DNA of 64,000 bases. It comes from Myotis daubentonii. Taxonomy: Eukaryota; Chordata; Mammalia; Chiroptera; Vespertilionidae. The translations under genes and the position numbers were made by a program. Shown here one piece after another: positions 11,842-25,164 of the stretch. The number at the start of each line of letters is the position of its first letter. Positions within the stretch are counted from its first letter, which is position 1. Under the pieces are notes generated by a model, which worked only from the letters and a program-made list of their open reading frames with translations, was not told the DNA's origin and ran no database searches. Location of the stretch: positions 95,678,641 to 95,742,640 of the forward strand of contig NC_081846.1 in assembly GCF_963259705.1 (NCBI RefSeq), written 5' to 3'.

Positions 11842-14800
11842 AGCCTTGGAATGACGAGAATAGTGTTTTTGTTTACAATTAAGGAGGATTGGCTTTGGCG
11901 TTTTTTTTGTGTGAATCAGTTAAAATGGTGACAATTCTGGTAAATACTTCTAAGCAAACTCTCTAATTTTGGTAAAACTGTTAAAATACACAATGATAGT
12001 TCCCAGAAATGATTAAGAACGTGTAAGAAACACCTCAATTACACGTAAATAGAGTCTTACTACATTTACTGTCATATTCAGTCACGGAGGTTTCCAGTGA
12101 AAAGCTGTGAAATGACGCAAATACTGGTAATATTTACATCTCCGGGTACTTCCGGTGGCGTTTTCACGGGACTGTGCTTTGAAATATTAAGAGTTCATGC
12201 TTACCGAGCTCAGAATTGGTGTCTAAAGCCTTGGAATGATGAGAATATTGTTTCTCTTTACAATTAAGGAGGATTGGCTTTGGCGTTTTTTTGTGTGAAT
12301 CAGTTAAAATGGTGACGATTCCGGTAAATACTTCTAAGCAAACTGTCTAATTTTGGTAAAACTGTTAAAATACACAATGATAGTTCCCAGAAAGGACTAA
12401 CAACGTGTAAGAAACACCTCAAGTACACTTAAATAGATTCTTACTACATTTACCGTCGTATTCAGTCACGGAGGTTTCCGGTGAAATGACGCAAATACTG
12501 GTAATATTTATGTCTCCGGGTACTTCCGGTGGCGTTTTCACGGGACTGTGCTTTGAAAAATTAAGAGTTCATGCTTACAGAGCTCAGAATTCGTGTCTGA
12601 AGCCTTGGAATGACGAGAATATTTTTTCTCTTTACAATTAAGGAGGATTGGCTTTGGCGTTTTTTTGTGTGAATCAGTTAAAATGATGACGATTCTGGTA
12701 AATACTTCTAAGCAAACTGTCTAATTTTGGTAAAACTGTTAAAATACACAATGATAGTTCCCAGAAATGATTAAGAACTTGTAAGAAACACCTAAAGTAC
12801 ACCTAAATACATTCTTACTATATTTACTGTCCTATTCAATCACGGAGGTTTCCAGTGGAAAGCTGTGAAATGACGAAAATACCGGTAATATTTACGTCTC
12901 CGGGTACTTCCGGTGGCGTTTTCACGGGACTGTGCTTTGAAATATTAAGACTTCATGCTTACTGAGCTCAGAATTGGTGTCTAACGCCTTGGAATGACGA
13001 GAATAGTGTTTCTGTTTACAATTAACGAGGATTGGCTTTGGCGTTTTTTTGTGTGAATCAGTTAAAATGGTGACGATTCCGGTAAATACTTCTAAGCAAA
13101 CTGTCTAATTTTGGTAAAACTGTTAAAATACACAATGATAGTTCCCAGAAATGACTAAGAACGTGTAAGAAACACCTCAAGTACACGTAAATAGAGTCTT
13201 ACTACATTTACTGTCCTATTCAGTCACGGAGGTTTCCAGTGGAAAGCTGTGAAATGACGCAAATACTGGTAATATTTACGTCTCCGGGTACTTCCGGTGG
13301 CGTTTTCACGGGACTGTGCTTTGAAAAATTAAGAGTTCATGCTTACAGAGCTCAGAATTGGTGTCTAAAGCCTTGGAATGACGAGAATAGTGTTTTTTTT
13401 ACAATTAAGGAGGATTGGCTTTGGCGTTTTTTTTGGTGTGAATCAGTTAAAATGGTGACAATTCCGGTAAATACTTCTAAGCAAACTTTCTAATTTTGGT
13501 AAAACTGTTAAAATACACAATGATAGTTCCCAGAAATGATTAAGAACGTGTTAGAAACACCTCAAGTACACGTAAATAGAGTCTTACTACATTTACTGTC
13601 GTATTCAGTCACGGAGGTTTCCAGTGAAAAGCTGTGAAATGACGCAAATACTGGTAATATTTACATCTCCGGGTACTTCCGGTGGCGTTTTCACGGGACT
13701 GTGCTTTGAAATATTAAGAGTTCATGCTTACCGAGCTCAGAATTGGTGTCTAAAGCCTTGGAATGATCAGAGTATTGTTTCTCTTTACAATTAAGGAGGA
13801 TTGGCTTTGGCGTTTTTTTGTGTGAATCAGTTAAAATGGTGACGATTCCGGTAAATACTTCTAAGCAAACTCTCTAATTTTGGTAAAACTGTTAAAATAC
13901 ACAATGATAGTTCTCAGAAAGGACTAACAACGTGTAAGAAACACTTAAATAGATTCTTACTACATTTACTGTCGTATTCAATCACGGAGGTTTCTAGTGG
14001 AAAGCTATGAAATGACGCAAATACTGGTAATATTTATGTCTCCGGGTACTTCCGGTGGCGTTTTCACGGGACTGTGCTTTGAAATATTAAGAGTTCATGC
14101 TTACAGAGCTCAGAATTGGTGTCTAAAGCCTTGGAAAGATGAGAATATTGTTTCTCTTTCAATTAAGGAGGATTGGCTTTGGCTTTTTTTTTGTGTGAAT
14201 CAGTTAAAATGGTGACGATTCCGGTAAATACTTCTAAGCAATCTCTCTAATTTTGGTAAAACTGTTAAAATACACAATGATAGTTCCCAGAAATGATTAA
14301 GAACGTGTAAGAAACACCTCAAGTACACGTAAATAGAGTCTTACTACATTTACTGTCGTATTCAGTCACGGAGGTTTCCAGTGAAAGACCGTGCAATGAC
14401 GCAAATACTGGTAATATTTACGTCTCCGGGTACTTCCGGTGGCGTTTTCACGGGACTGTGCTTTGAAATATTAAGACTACATGCTTACAGAGCTCAGAAT
14501 TGGTGTCTGAAGCCTTGGAATGACGAGAATATTTTTTCTCTTTACAATTAGGGAGGATTGGCTTTGGCGTTTTTTTGTGTGAATCAGTTAAAATGGTGAC
14601 GATTCCGGTAAATACTTCTAAGCAAACTGTCTAATTTTGGTAAAACTGTTAAAATACACAATGATAGTTCCCAGAAAGGACTAACAACGTGTAAGAAACA
14701 CCTCAAGTACACTTAAATAGATTCTTACTACATTTACTGTCGTATTCAATCACGGAGGTTTCTAGTGGAAAGCTGTGAAATGACGCAAATACTGGTAATA

Positions 14801-14894
14801 TTTACGTCTCCGGATACTTCCGGTGGCGTTTTCACGGGACTGTGCTTTGAAATATTAAGAGTTCATGCTTACCGAGCTCAGAATTGGTGTCTAA
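11842..14894 (+). repeat. 8-mer HOR, copy 1 (3,053 bp)
   Basis: Eight monomers (anchors 11712, 12097, 12481, 12855, 13239, 13624, 13997, 14381, 14765) recur at an offset of 3,053 bp. Diagnostic shared variants are GTGACAATTCTGG (11928/14981), the 10-bp deletion at TTTCCGGTGAAATG (12475/15528), GCTTACTGAGCTC (12957/16010), TTTTTTGGTGTG (13432/16485), GTGTTAGAAAC and GATCAGAGTATTG (13767/16820). The left edge is uncertain by some tens of bases. Its end is fixed by the start of copy 2. Confidence 0.83.
12481..12854 (+). repeat. Monomer with 10-bp deletion after the anchor (374 bp)
   Basis: CCAGTGAAAAGCTGTGAAATGACG of related monomers is shortened to CCGGTGAAATGACG, a 10-bp loss between two GTGAAA direct repeats. 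The same deletion is found at 15534 and at 26643 (there as CCAGTGAAATG). The three instances lie in homologous segments, at offsets of 3,053 and 11,109 bp, so this is one event copied twice. It removes the usual GTG-side open frame. Confidence 0.85.
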
Positions 14895-17559
14895 ACCCTT
14901 GGAATGACGAGAATAGTGTTTTTGTTTACAATTAAGGAGGATTGGCTTTGGCGTTTTTTTTGTGTGAATCAGTTAAAATGGTGACAATTCTGGTAAATAC
15001 TTCTAAGCAAACTCTCTAATTTTGGTAAAACTGTTAAAATACACAATGATAGTTCCCAGAAATGATTAAGAACGTGTAAGAAACACCTCAATTACACGTA
15101 AATAGAGTCTTACTACATTTACTGTCATATTCAGTCACGGAGGTTTCCAGTGAAAAGCTGTGAAATGATGCAAATACTGGTAATATTTACATCTCCGGGT
15201 ACTTCCGGTGGCGTTTTCACGGGACTGTGCTTTGAAATATTAAGAGTTCATGCTTACCGAGCTCAGAATTGGTGTCTAAAGCCTTGGAATGATGAGAATA
15301 TTTTTTCTCTTTACAATTAAGGAGGATTGGCTTTGGCGTTTTTTTGTGTGAATCAGTTAAAATGGTGACGATTCCGGTAAATACTTCTAAGCAAACTGTC
15401 TAATTTTGGTAAAACTGTTAAAATACACAATGATAGTTCCCAGAAAGGACTAACAACGTGTAAGAAACACCTCAAGTACACTTAAATAGATTCTTACTAC
15501 ATTTACCGTCGTATTCAGTCACGGAGGTTTCCGGTGAAATGACGCAAATACTGGTAATATTTATGTCTCCGGGTACTTCCGGTGGCGTTTTCACGGGACT
15601 GTGCTTTGAAAAATTAAGAGTTCATGCTTACAGAGCTCAGAATTCGTGTCTGAAGCCTTGGAATGACGAGAATATTTTTTCTCTTTACAATTAAGGAGGA
15701 TTGGCTTTGGCGTTTTTTTGTGTGAATCAGTTAAAATGATGACGATTCTGGTAAATACTTCTAAGCAAACTGTCTAATTTTGGTAAAACTGTTAAAATAC
15801 ACAATGATAGTTCCCAGAAATGATTAAGAACTTGTAAGAAACACCTAAAGTACACCTAAATACATTCTTACTATATTTACTGTCCTATTCAATCACGGAG
15901 GTTTCCAGTGGAAAGCTGTGAAATGACGAAAATACCGGTAATATTTACGTCTCCGGGTACTTCCGGTGGCGTTTTCACGGGACTGTGCTTTGAAATATTA
16001 AGACTTCATGCTTACTGAGCTCAGAATTGGTGTCTAACGCCTTGGAATGACGAGAATAGTGTTTCTGTTTACAATTAACGAGGATTGGCTTTGGCGTTTT
16101 TTTGTGTGAATCAGTTAAAATGGTGACGATTCCGGTAAATACTTCTAAGCAAACTGTCTAATTTTGGTAAAACTGTTAAAATACACAATGATAGTTCCCA
16201 GAAATGACTAAGAACGTGTAAGAAACACCTCAAGTACACGTAAATAGAGTCTTACTACATTTACTGTCCTATTCAGTCACGGAGGTTTCCAGTGGAAAGC
16301 TGTGAAATGACGCAAATACTGGTAATATTTACGTCTCAGGGTACTTCCGGTGGCGTTTTCACGGGACTGTGCTTTGAAAAATTAAGAGTTCATGCTTACA
16401 GAGCTCAGAATTGGTGTCTAAAGCCTTGGAATGACGAGAATAGTGTTTTTTTTACAATTAAGGAGGATTGGCTTTGGCGTTTTTTTTGGTGTGAATCAGT
16501 TAAAATGGTGACAATTCCGGTAAATACTTCTAAGCAAACTTTCTAATTTTGGTAAAACTGTTAAAATACACAATGATAGTTCCCAGAAATGATTAAGAAC
16601 GTGTTAGAAACACCTCAAGTACACGTAAATAGAGTCTTACTACATTTACTGTCGTATTCAGTCACGGAGGTTTCCAGTGAAAAGCTGTGAAATGACGCAA
16701 ATACTGGTAATATTTACATCTCCGGGTACTTCCGGTGGCGTTTTCACGGGACTGTGCTTTGAAATATTAAGAGTTCATGCTTACCGAGCTCAGAATTGGT
16801 GTCTAAAGCCTTGGAATGATCAGAGTATTGTTTCTCTTTACAATTAAGGAGGATTGGCTTTGGCGTTTTTTTGTGTGAATCAGTTAAAATGGTGACGATT
16901 CCGGTAAATACTTCTAAGCAAACTCTCTAATTTTGGTAAAACTGTTAAAATACACAATGATAGTTCTCAGAAAGGACTAACAACGTGTAAGAAACACTTA
17001 AATAGATTCTTACTACATTTACTGTCGTATTCAATCACGGAGGTTTCTAGTGGAAAGCTATGAAATGACGCAAATACTGGTAATATTTATGTCTCCGGGT
17101 ACTTCCGGTGGCGTTTTCACGGGACTGTGCTTTGAAATATTAAGAGTTCATGCTTACAGAGCTCAGAATTGGTGTCTAAAGCCTTGGAAAGATGAGAATA
17201 TTGTTTCTCTTTCAATTAAGGAGGATTGGCTTTGGCTTTTTTTTTGTGTGAATCAGTTAAAATGGTGACGACTCCGGTAAATACTTCTAAGCAATCTCTC
17301 TAATTTTGGTAAAACTGTTAAAATACACAATGATAGTTCCCAGAAATGATTAAGAACGTGTAAGAAACACCTCAAGTACACGTAAATAGAGTCTTACTAC
17401 ATTTACTGTCGTATTCAGTCACGGAGGTTTCCAGTGAAAGACCGTGCAATGACGCAAATACTGGTAATATTTACGTCTCCGGGTACTTCCGGTGGCGTTT
17501 TCACGGGACTGTGCTTTGAAATATTAAGACTACATGCTTACAGAGCTCAGAATTGGTGT
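14895..17559 (+). repeat. 8-mer HOR, copy 2 (partial)
   Basis: Follows copy 1 at a 3,053-bp offset until about 17559, where GTCTGAAGCC of copy 1 (near 14506) is replaced by GTCTAACGCC. Differences from copy 1 are few: GATGCAAATAC at 15167, GAATATTTTTTC near 15296 and GTCTCAGGGTAC near 16332. The last part overlaps the next 7-mer register beginning near 17189. Confidence 0.82.
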
Positions 17560-19878
17560 CTAACGCCTTGGAATGACGAGAATAGTGTTTCTGTTTACAA
17601 TTAACGAGGATTGGCTTTGGCGTTTTTTTGTGTGAATCAGTTAAAATGGTGACTATTCCGGCAAATACTTCTAAGCAAACTGTCTAATTTTGGTAAAACT
17701 GTTAAAATACACAATGATAGTTCCCAGAAAGGACTAACAACGTGTAAGAAACACCTCAAGTACACTTAAATAGATTCTTACTACATTTACTGTCATATTC
17801 AATCACGGAGGTTTCTAGTGGAAAGCTGTGAAATGACGCAAATACTGGTAATATTTATGTCTCCGGGTAATTCCGGTGGCGTTTTCACCGGACTGTGCTT
17901 TGAAATATGAAGAGTTCATGCTTACAGAGCTCAGAATTGGTGTCTGAAGCCTTGGAATGACGAGAATATTTTTTCTCTTTACAATTAAGGAGGATTGGCT
18001 TTGGCGTTTTTTTGTGTGAATCAGTTAAAATGGTGACTATTCCGGTAAATACTTCTAAGCAAACTGTCTAACTTTGGTAAAACTGTTAAAATACACAATG
18101 ATAGTTCCCAGAAAGGACTAACAACGTTTAAGAAACACCTCAAGTACACTTAAATAGATTCTTACTACATTTACTGTTGTATTCAATCACGGAGGTTTCT
18201 AGTGGAAAGCTGTGAAATGACGCAAATACTGGTAATATTTACATCTCCGGGTACTTCCGGTGGCGTTTTCACGGGACTGTGCTTTGAAATATTAAGAGTT
18301 CATGCTTACAGAGCTCAGAATTGGTGTCTAAAGCCTTGGAATGACGAGAATAGTGTTTTTGTTTACAATTAAGAAGGATTGGCTTTGGCGTTTTTTTTTG
18401 TGTGAATCAGTTAAAATGGTGACAATTCCGGTAAATACTTCTAAGCAAACTCTCTAATTTTGGTAAAACTGTTAAAATACACAATGATAGTTCTCAGAAA
18501 GGACTAACAACGTGTAAGAAACACCTCAAGTACACTTAAATAGATTCTTACTACATTTACTGTTGTATTCAATCACGGAGGTTTCTAGTGGAAAGCTGTG
18601 AAATGACGCAAATACTGGTAATATTTATGTCTCCGGGTACTTCCGGTGGCGTTTTCACGGGACTGTGCTTTGAAATTTTAAGAGTTCATGCTTACAGAGC
18701 TCACAATTGGTGTCTAAAGCCTTGGAATGATGAGAATATTTTTTCTCTTTCAATTAAGGAGGATTGGCTTTGGCGTTTTTTTTGTGTGAATCAGTTAAAA
18801 TGGTGACGAATCCGGTAAATACTTCTAAGCAAACTCTCTAATTTTGGTAAAACTGTTAAAATACACAATGATAGTTCCCAGAAATGATTAAGAACGTGTA
18901 AGAAACACCTCAAGTACACGTAAATAGAGTCTTACTACATTTACTGTCGTATTCAGTCACGGAGGTTTCCAGTGAAAAACCGTGCAATGACGCAAATACT
19001 GGTAATATTTACGTCTCCGGGTACTTCCGGTGGCGTTTTCACGGGACTGTGCTTTGAAATATTAAGACTTCATGCTTACAGAGCTCAGAATTGGTGTCTA
19101 ACGCCTTGGAATGACGAGAATAGTGTTTCTGTTTACAATTAACGAGGATTGGCTTTGGCGTTTTTTTGTGTGAATCAGTTAAAATGGTGACTATTCCGGT
19201 AAATACTTCTAAGCAAACTGTCTAATTTTGGTAAAACTGTTAAAATACACAATGATAGTTCCCAGAAAGGACTAACAACGTGTAAGAAACACCTCAAGTA
19301 CACTTAAATAGATTCTTACTACATTTACTGTCATATTCAATCACGGAGGTTTCTAATGGAAAGCTGTGAAATGACGCAAATACTGGTAATATTTATGTCT
19401 CCGGGTAATTCCGGTGGCGTTTTCACCGGACTGTGCTTTGAAATATTAAGAGTTCATGCTTACAGAGCTCAGAATTGGTGTCTGAAGCCTTGGAATGACG
19501 AGAATATTTTTTCTCTTTACAATTCAGGAGGATTGGCTTTGGCGTTTTTTTGTGTGAATCAGTTAAAATGGTGACTATTCCGGTAAATACTTCTAAGCAA
19601 ACTGTCTAACTTTGGTAAAACTGTTAAAATACACAATGATAGTTCCCAGAAAGGACTAACAACGTGTAAGAAACACCTCAAGTACACTTAAATAGATTCT
19701 TACTACATTTACTGTTGTATTCAATCACGGAGGTTTCTAGTGGAAAGCTGTGAAATGACGCAAATACTGGTAATATTTACATCTCCGGGTACTTCCGGTG
19801 GCGTTTTCACGGGACTGTGCTTTGAAATATTAAGAGTTCATGCTTACAGAGCTCAGAATTGGTGTCTAAAGCCTTGGA
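17189..19878 (+). repeat. 7-mer HOR type II, copy 1 (2,690 bp)
   Basis: Seven full-length monomers (anchors 17050, 17434, 17818, 18202, 18588, 18972, 19356, 19740; one spacing of 386 from a T9 tract) recur at an offset of 2,690 bp. Shared rare variants are GTGACGACTCC, GAAATATGAAGAG (17905/20595), AACGTTTAAG, AATTAAGAAGG (18367/21057), GCTCACAATTGG, AGTGAAAAACC (18971/21661) and TTCTAATGG (19353/22043). Reading through the two copies I found no difference, which marks this as one of the youngest duplications here. Confidence 0.86.
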
Positions 19879-22615
19879 ATGATGAGAATATTGTTTCTCT
19901 TTCAATTAAGGAGGATTGGCTTTGGCTTTTTTTTTGTGTGAATCAGTTAAAATGGTGACGACTCCGGTAAATACTTCTAAGCAATCTCTCTAATTTTGGT
20001 AAAACTGTTAAAATACACAATGATAGTTCCCAGAAATGATTAAGAACGTGTAAGAAACACCTCAAGTACACGTAAATAGAGTCTTACTACATTTACTGTC
20101 GTATTCAGTCACGGAGGTTTCCAGTGAAAGACCGTGCAATGACGCAAATACTGGTAATATTTACGTCTCCGGGTACTTCCGGTGGCGTTTTCACGGGACT
20201 GTGCTTTGAAATATTAAGACTACATGCTTACAGAGCTCAGAATTGGTGTCTAACGCCTTGGAATGACGAGAATAGTGTTTCTGTTTACAATTAACGAGGA
20301 TTGGCTTTGGCGTTTTTTTGTGTGAATCAGTTAAAATGGTGACTATTCCGGCAAATACTTCTAAGCAAACTGTCTAATTTTGGTAAAACTGTTAAAATAC
20401 ACAATGATAGTTCCCAGAAAGGACTAACAACGTGTAAGAAACACCTCAAGTACACTTAAATAGATTCTTACTACATTTACTGTCATATTCAATCACGGAG
20501 GTTTCTAGTGGAAAGCTGTGAAATGACGCAAATACTGGTAATATTTATGTCTCCGGGTAATTCCGGTGGCGTTTTCACCGGACTGTGCTTTGAAATATGA
20601 AGAGTTCATGCTTACAGAGCTCAGAATTGGTGTCTGAAGCCTTGGAATGACGAGAATATTTTTTCTCTTTACAATTAAGGAGGATTGGCTTTGGCGTTTT
20701 TTTGTGTGAATCAGTTAAAATGGTGACTATTCCGGTAAATACTTCTAAGCAAACTGTCTAACTTTGGTAAAACTGTTAAAATACACAATGATAGTTCCCA
20801 GAAAGGACTAACAACGTTTAAGAAACACCTCAAGTACACTTAAATAGATTCTTACTACATTTACTGTTGTATTCAATCACGGAGGTTTCTAGTGGAAAGC
20901 TGTGAAATGACGCAAATACTGGTAATATTTACATCTCCGGGTACTTCCGGTGGCGTTTTCACGGGACTGTGCTTTGAAATATTAAGAGTTCATGCTTACA
21001 GAGCTCAGAATTGGTGTCTAAAGCCTTGGAATGACGAGAATAGTGTTTTTGTTTACAATTAAGAAGGATTGGCTTTGGCGTTTTTTTTTGTGTGAATCAG
21101 TTAAAATGGTGACAATTCCGGTAAATACTTCTAAGCAAACTCTCTAATTTTGGTAAAACTGTTAAAATACACAATGATAGTTCTCAGAAAGGACTAACAA
21201 CGTGTAAGAAACACCTCAAGTACACTTAAATAGATTCTTACTACATTTACTGTTGTATTCAATCACGGAGGTTTCTAGTGGAAAGCTGTGAAATGACGCA
21301 AATACTGGTAATATTTATGTCTCCGGGTACTTCCGGTGGCGTTTTCACGGGACTGTGCTTTGAAATTTTAAGAGTTCATGCTTACAGAGCTCACAATTGG
21401 TGTCTAAAGCCTTGGAATGATGAGAATATTTTTTCTCTTTCAATTAAGGAGGATTGGCTTTGGCGTTTTTTTTGTGTGAATCAGTTAAAATGGTGACGAA
21501 TCCGGTAAATACTTCTAAGCAAACTCTCTAATTTTGGTAAAACTGTTAAAATACACAATGATAGTTCCCAGAAATGATTAAGAACGTGTAAGAAACACCT
21601 CAAGTACACGTAAATAGAGTCTTACTACATTTACTGTCGTATTCAGTCACGGAGGTTTCCAGTGAAAAACCGTGCAATGACGCAAATACTGGTAATATTT
21701 ACGTCTCCGGGTACTTCCGGTGGCGTTTTCACGGGACTGTGCTTTGAAATATTAAGACTTCATGCTTACAGAGCTCAGAATTGGTGTCTAACGCCTTGGA
21801 ATGACGAGAATAGTGTTTCTGTTTACAATTAACGAGGATTGGCTTTGGCGTTTTTTTGTGTGAATCAGTTAAAATGGTGACTATTCCGGTAAATACTTCT
21901 AAGCAAACTGTCTAATTTTGGTAAAACTGTTAAAATACACAATGATAGTTCCCAGAAAGGACTAACAACGTGTAAGAAACACCTCAAGTACACTTAAATA
22001 GATTCTTACTACATTTACTGTCATATTCAATCACGGAGGTTTCTAATGGAAAGCTGTGAAATGACGCAAATACTGGTAATATTTATGTCTCCGGGTAATT
22101 CCGGTGGCGTTTTCACCGGACTGTGCTTTGAAATATTAAGAGTTCATGCTTACAGAGCTCAGAATTGGTGTCTGAAGCCTTGGAATGACGAGAATATTTT
22201 TTCTCTTTACAATTCAGGAGGATTGGCTTTGGCGTTTTTTTGTGTGAATCAGTTAAAATGGTGACTATTCCGGTAAATACTTCTAAGCAAACTGTCTAAC
22301 TTTGGTAAAACTGTTAAAATACACAATGATAGTTCCCAGAAAGGACTAACAACGTGTAAGAAACACCTCAAGTACACTTAAATAGATTCTTACTACATTT
22401 ACTGTTGTATTCAATCACGGAGGTTTCTAGTGGAAAGCTGTGAAATGACGCAAATACTGGTAATATTTACATCTCCGGGTACTTCCGGTGGCGTTTTCAC
22501 GGGACTGTGCTTTGAAATATTAAGAGTTCATGCTTACAGAGCTCAGAATTGGTGTCTAAAGCCTTGGAATGATGAGAATATTGTTTCTCTTTCAATTAAG
22601 GAGGATTGGCTTTGG
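19879..22615 (+). repeat. 7-mer HOR type II, copy 2
   Basis: Second copy of the 2,690-bp unit. It begins where GGAAAGATGAG (17184) becomes GGAATGATGAG (19874). It ends near 22615, where GGCTTTTTTTTTG of copy 1 is replaced by GGCGATATTTTTTTG. That GATA-containing T-tract variant also occurs at about 8829, 11511, 43690, 48690 and 52921. Confidence 0.86.
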
Positions 22616-23580
22616 CGATATTTTTTTGTGTGAATCAGTTAAAATGGTGACGATTCCGGTAAATACTTCTAAGCAAACTCTCTAATTTTGGTAAAACTGT
22701 TAAAATACACAATGATAGTTCCCAGAAATGATTAAGAACGTGTAAGAAACACCTCAAGTACACGTAAATAGAGTCTTACTACATTTACTGTTGTATTCAG
22801 TCACGGAGGTTTCCAGGGAAAGACCGTGCAATGACGCAAATACTGGTAATATTTACGTCTCCGGGTACTTCCGGTGGCGTTTTCACGGGACTGTGCTTTG
22901 AAATATTAAGACTTCATGCTTACAGAGCTCAGAATTGGTGTCTAACGCCTTGGAATGACGAGAATAGTGTTTCTGTTTACAATTAACGAGGATTGGCTTT
23001 GGCGTTTTTTTGTGTGAATCAGTTAAAATGGTGACTATTCCGGTAAATACTTCTAAGCAAACTCTCTAATTTTGGTAAAACTGTTAAAATACACAATGAT
23101 AGTTCCCAGAAAGGACTAACAACGTGTAAGAAACACCTCAAGTACACTTAAATAGATTCTTACTACATTTACTGTCGTATTCAATCACGGAGGTTTCTAG
23201 TGGAAAGCTGTGAAATGACGCAAATACTGGTAATATTTACGTCTCCGGGTACTTCCGGTGGCGTTTTCACGGGACTGTGCTTTGAAATATTAAGAGTTCA
23301 TGCTTACAGAGCTCAGAATTGGTGTCTAAAGCCTTGGAATGACGAGAATAGTGTTTTTGTTTACAATTAAGGAGGATTGGCTTTGGCGTTTTTTTTGTGT
23401 GAATCAGTTAAAATGGTGACAATTCCGGTAAATACTTCTAAGCAAACTTTCTAATTTTGGTAAAACTGTTAAAATACACAATGATAGTTCCCAGAAATGA
23501 TTAAGAACGTGTAAGAAACACCTGAAGTACACGTAGAGTCTTACTACATTTACTGTCCTATTCAGTCACGGAGGTTTCCA

Positions 23581-23952
23581 GTGGAAAGCTGTGAAAGAGG
23601 CAAATAATGGTAATATTTATGTCTCCGGGTACTTCCGGTGGCGTTTTCACGGGACTGTGCTTTGACAAATTAAGTGTTCATGCTTACAGAGCTCAGAATT
23701 GGTGTCTAAAGCCTTGGAATGATGAGAATATTGTTTCTCTTTACAATTAAGGAGGATTGGCTTTGGCGTTTTTTTGTGTGAATCAGTTAAAATGGTGACG
23801 ATTCCAGTAAATACTTCTAAGCAAACTGTCTAATTTTGGTAAAACTGTTAAAATACACAATGATAGTTCCCAGAAAGGACTAACAACGTGTAAGAAACAC
23901 TTAAATAGATTCTTACTACATTTACTGTCGTATTCAATCACGGAGGTTTCTA
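23581..23952 (+). repeat. Aberrant short monomer (372 bp)
   Basis: This monomer carries an unusual cluster of private changes: GTGAAAGAGGCAAATAATGG where others have GTGAAATGACGCAAATACTGG, then GACAAATTAAGTG in place of GAAAAATTAAGAG, plus the 11-bp short-class deletion near 23896. It looks like an old, poorly homogenised monomer left at the edge between amplified blocks. Confidence 0.75.
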
Positions 23953-25155
23953 GTGGAAAGTTGTGAAATGACGCAAATACTGGTAATATTTATGTCTCCG
24001 GGTACCTCGGGTGGCGTTTTCACGGGACTGTGCTTTGAAATATTAAGAGTTCATGCTTACAGAGCTCAGAATTGGTGTCTAAAGCCTTGGAATGATGAGA
24101 ATATTGTTTCTCTTTACAATTAAGGAGGATTGGCTTTGGCGTTTTTTTGTGTGAATCAGTTAAAATGGTGACGATTCCGGTAAATACTTCTAAGCAAACT
24201 CTCTAATTTTGGTGAAACTGTTAAAATACACAATGATAGTTCCCAGAAAGGACTAAGAACGTGTAAGAAACACCTCAAGTACACATAAATAGAGTCTTAC
24301 TACATTTACTGTCTCATTCAGTCACGGAGGTTTCCAGTGGAAAGCTGTGAAATGACGCAAATACTGGTAACATTTACGTCTCCGGGTACTTCCGGTGGCG
24401 TTTTCACGGGACTGTGCTTTGAAAAATTAAGAGTTCATGCTTACAGAGCTCAGAATTGGTGTCTGAAGCCTTGGAATGACGAGAATATTTTTTCTCTTTA
24501 CAATTAAGGAGGATTGGCTTTGGCGTTTTTTTGTGTGAATCAGTTAAAATGGTGACGATTCCGGTAAATACTTCTAAGCAAACTCTCTAATTTTGGTGAA
24601 ACTGTTAAAATACACAATGATAGTTCCCAGAAATGACTAAGAACGTGTAAGAAACACCTCAAGTACACGTAAATAGAGTCTTACTACATTTACTGTCTCA
24701 TTCAGTCACGGAGGTTTCCAGTGAAAGACCGTGCAATGACGCAAATACTGGTAATATTTACGTCTCCGGGTACTTCCGGTGGCGTTTTCACGGGACTGTG
24801 CTTTGAAATATTAAGACTTCATGCTTACAGAGCTCAGAATTGGTGTCTAACGCCTTGGAATGACGAGAATAGTGTTTCTGTTTACAATTAACGAGGATTG
24901 GCTTTGGCGTTTTTTTGTGTGAATCAGTTAAAATGGTGACTATTCCGGTAAATACTTCTAAGCAAACTGTCTAATTTTGGTAAAACTGTTAAAATACACA
25001 ATGATAGTTCCCAGAAAGGACTAACAACGTGTAAGAAACACCTCAAGTACACTTAAATAGATTCTTACTACATTTACTGTCGTATTCAATCACGGAGGTT
25101 TCTAGTGGAAAGCTGTGAAATGACGCAAATACTGGTAATATTTACGTCTCCGGGT

Positions 25156-25164
25156 ACTTCCGGT
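25156..25164 (-). promoter_or_regulatory. ETS-type consensus site in the monomer core
   Basis: ACTTCCGGT on the plus strand reads ACCGGAAGT on the minus strand, the textbook high-affinity site of GABPA/ELK-type ETS proteins. It is present in every monomer that carries the GGGTACTTCCGGTGG form, well over half of the array. It is altered in monomers with GGGTAATTCCGG (for example 1087, 1471, 2985, 3369, 4880, 7168, 8306, 10616, 19404, 22094) and with ACTTCTGTTGG (28223, 28607, 31283, 32819, 33203, 36262, 58174, 58558, 61617). The match is seen; binding is untested and may be chance. Confidence 0.4.

Noticed and set aside
2722..17189. A preferred breakpoint within the monomer for HOR duplications
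   Set aside because: Three edges (2722, 11842, 17189) lie about 130-170 bp after the anchor, but others (39957, 41418, 58153, 63052) are spread over the monomer, and each edge is only known to within the nearest diagnostic variants.
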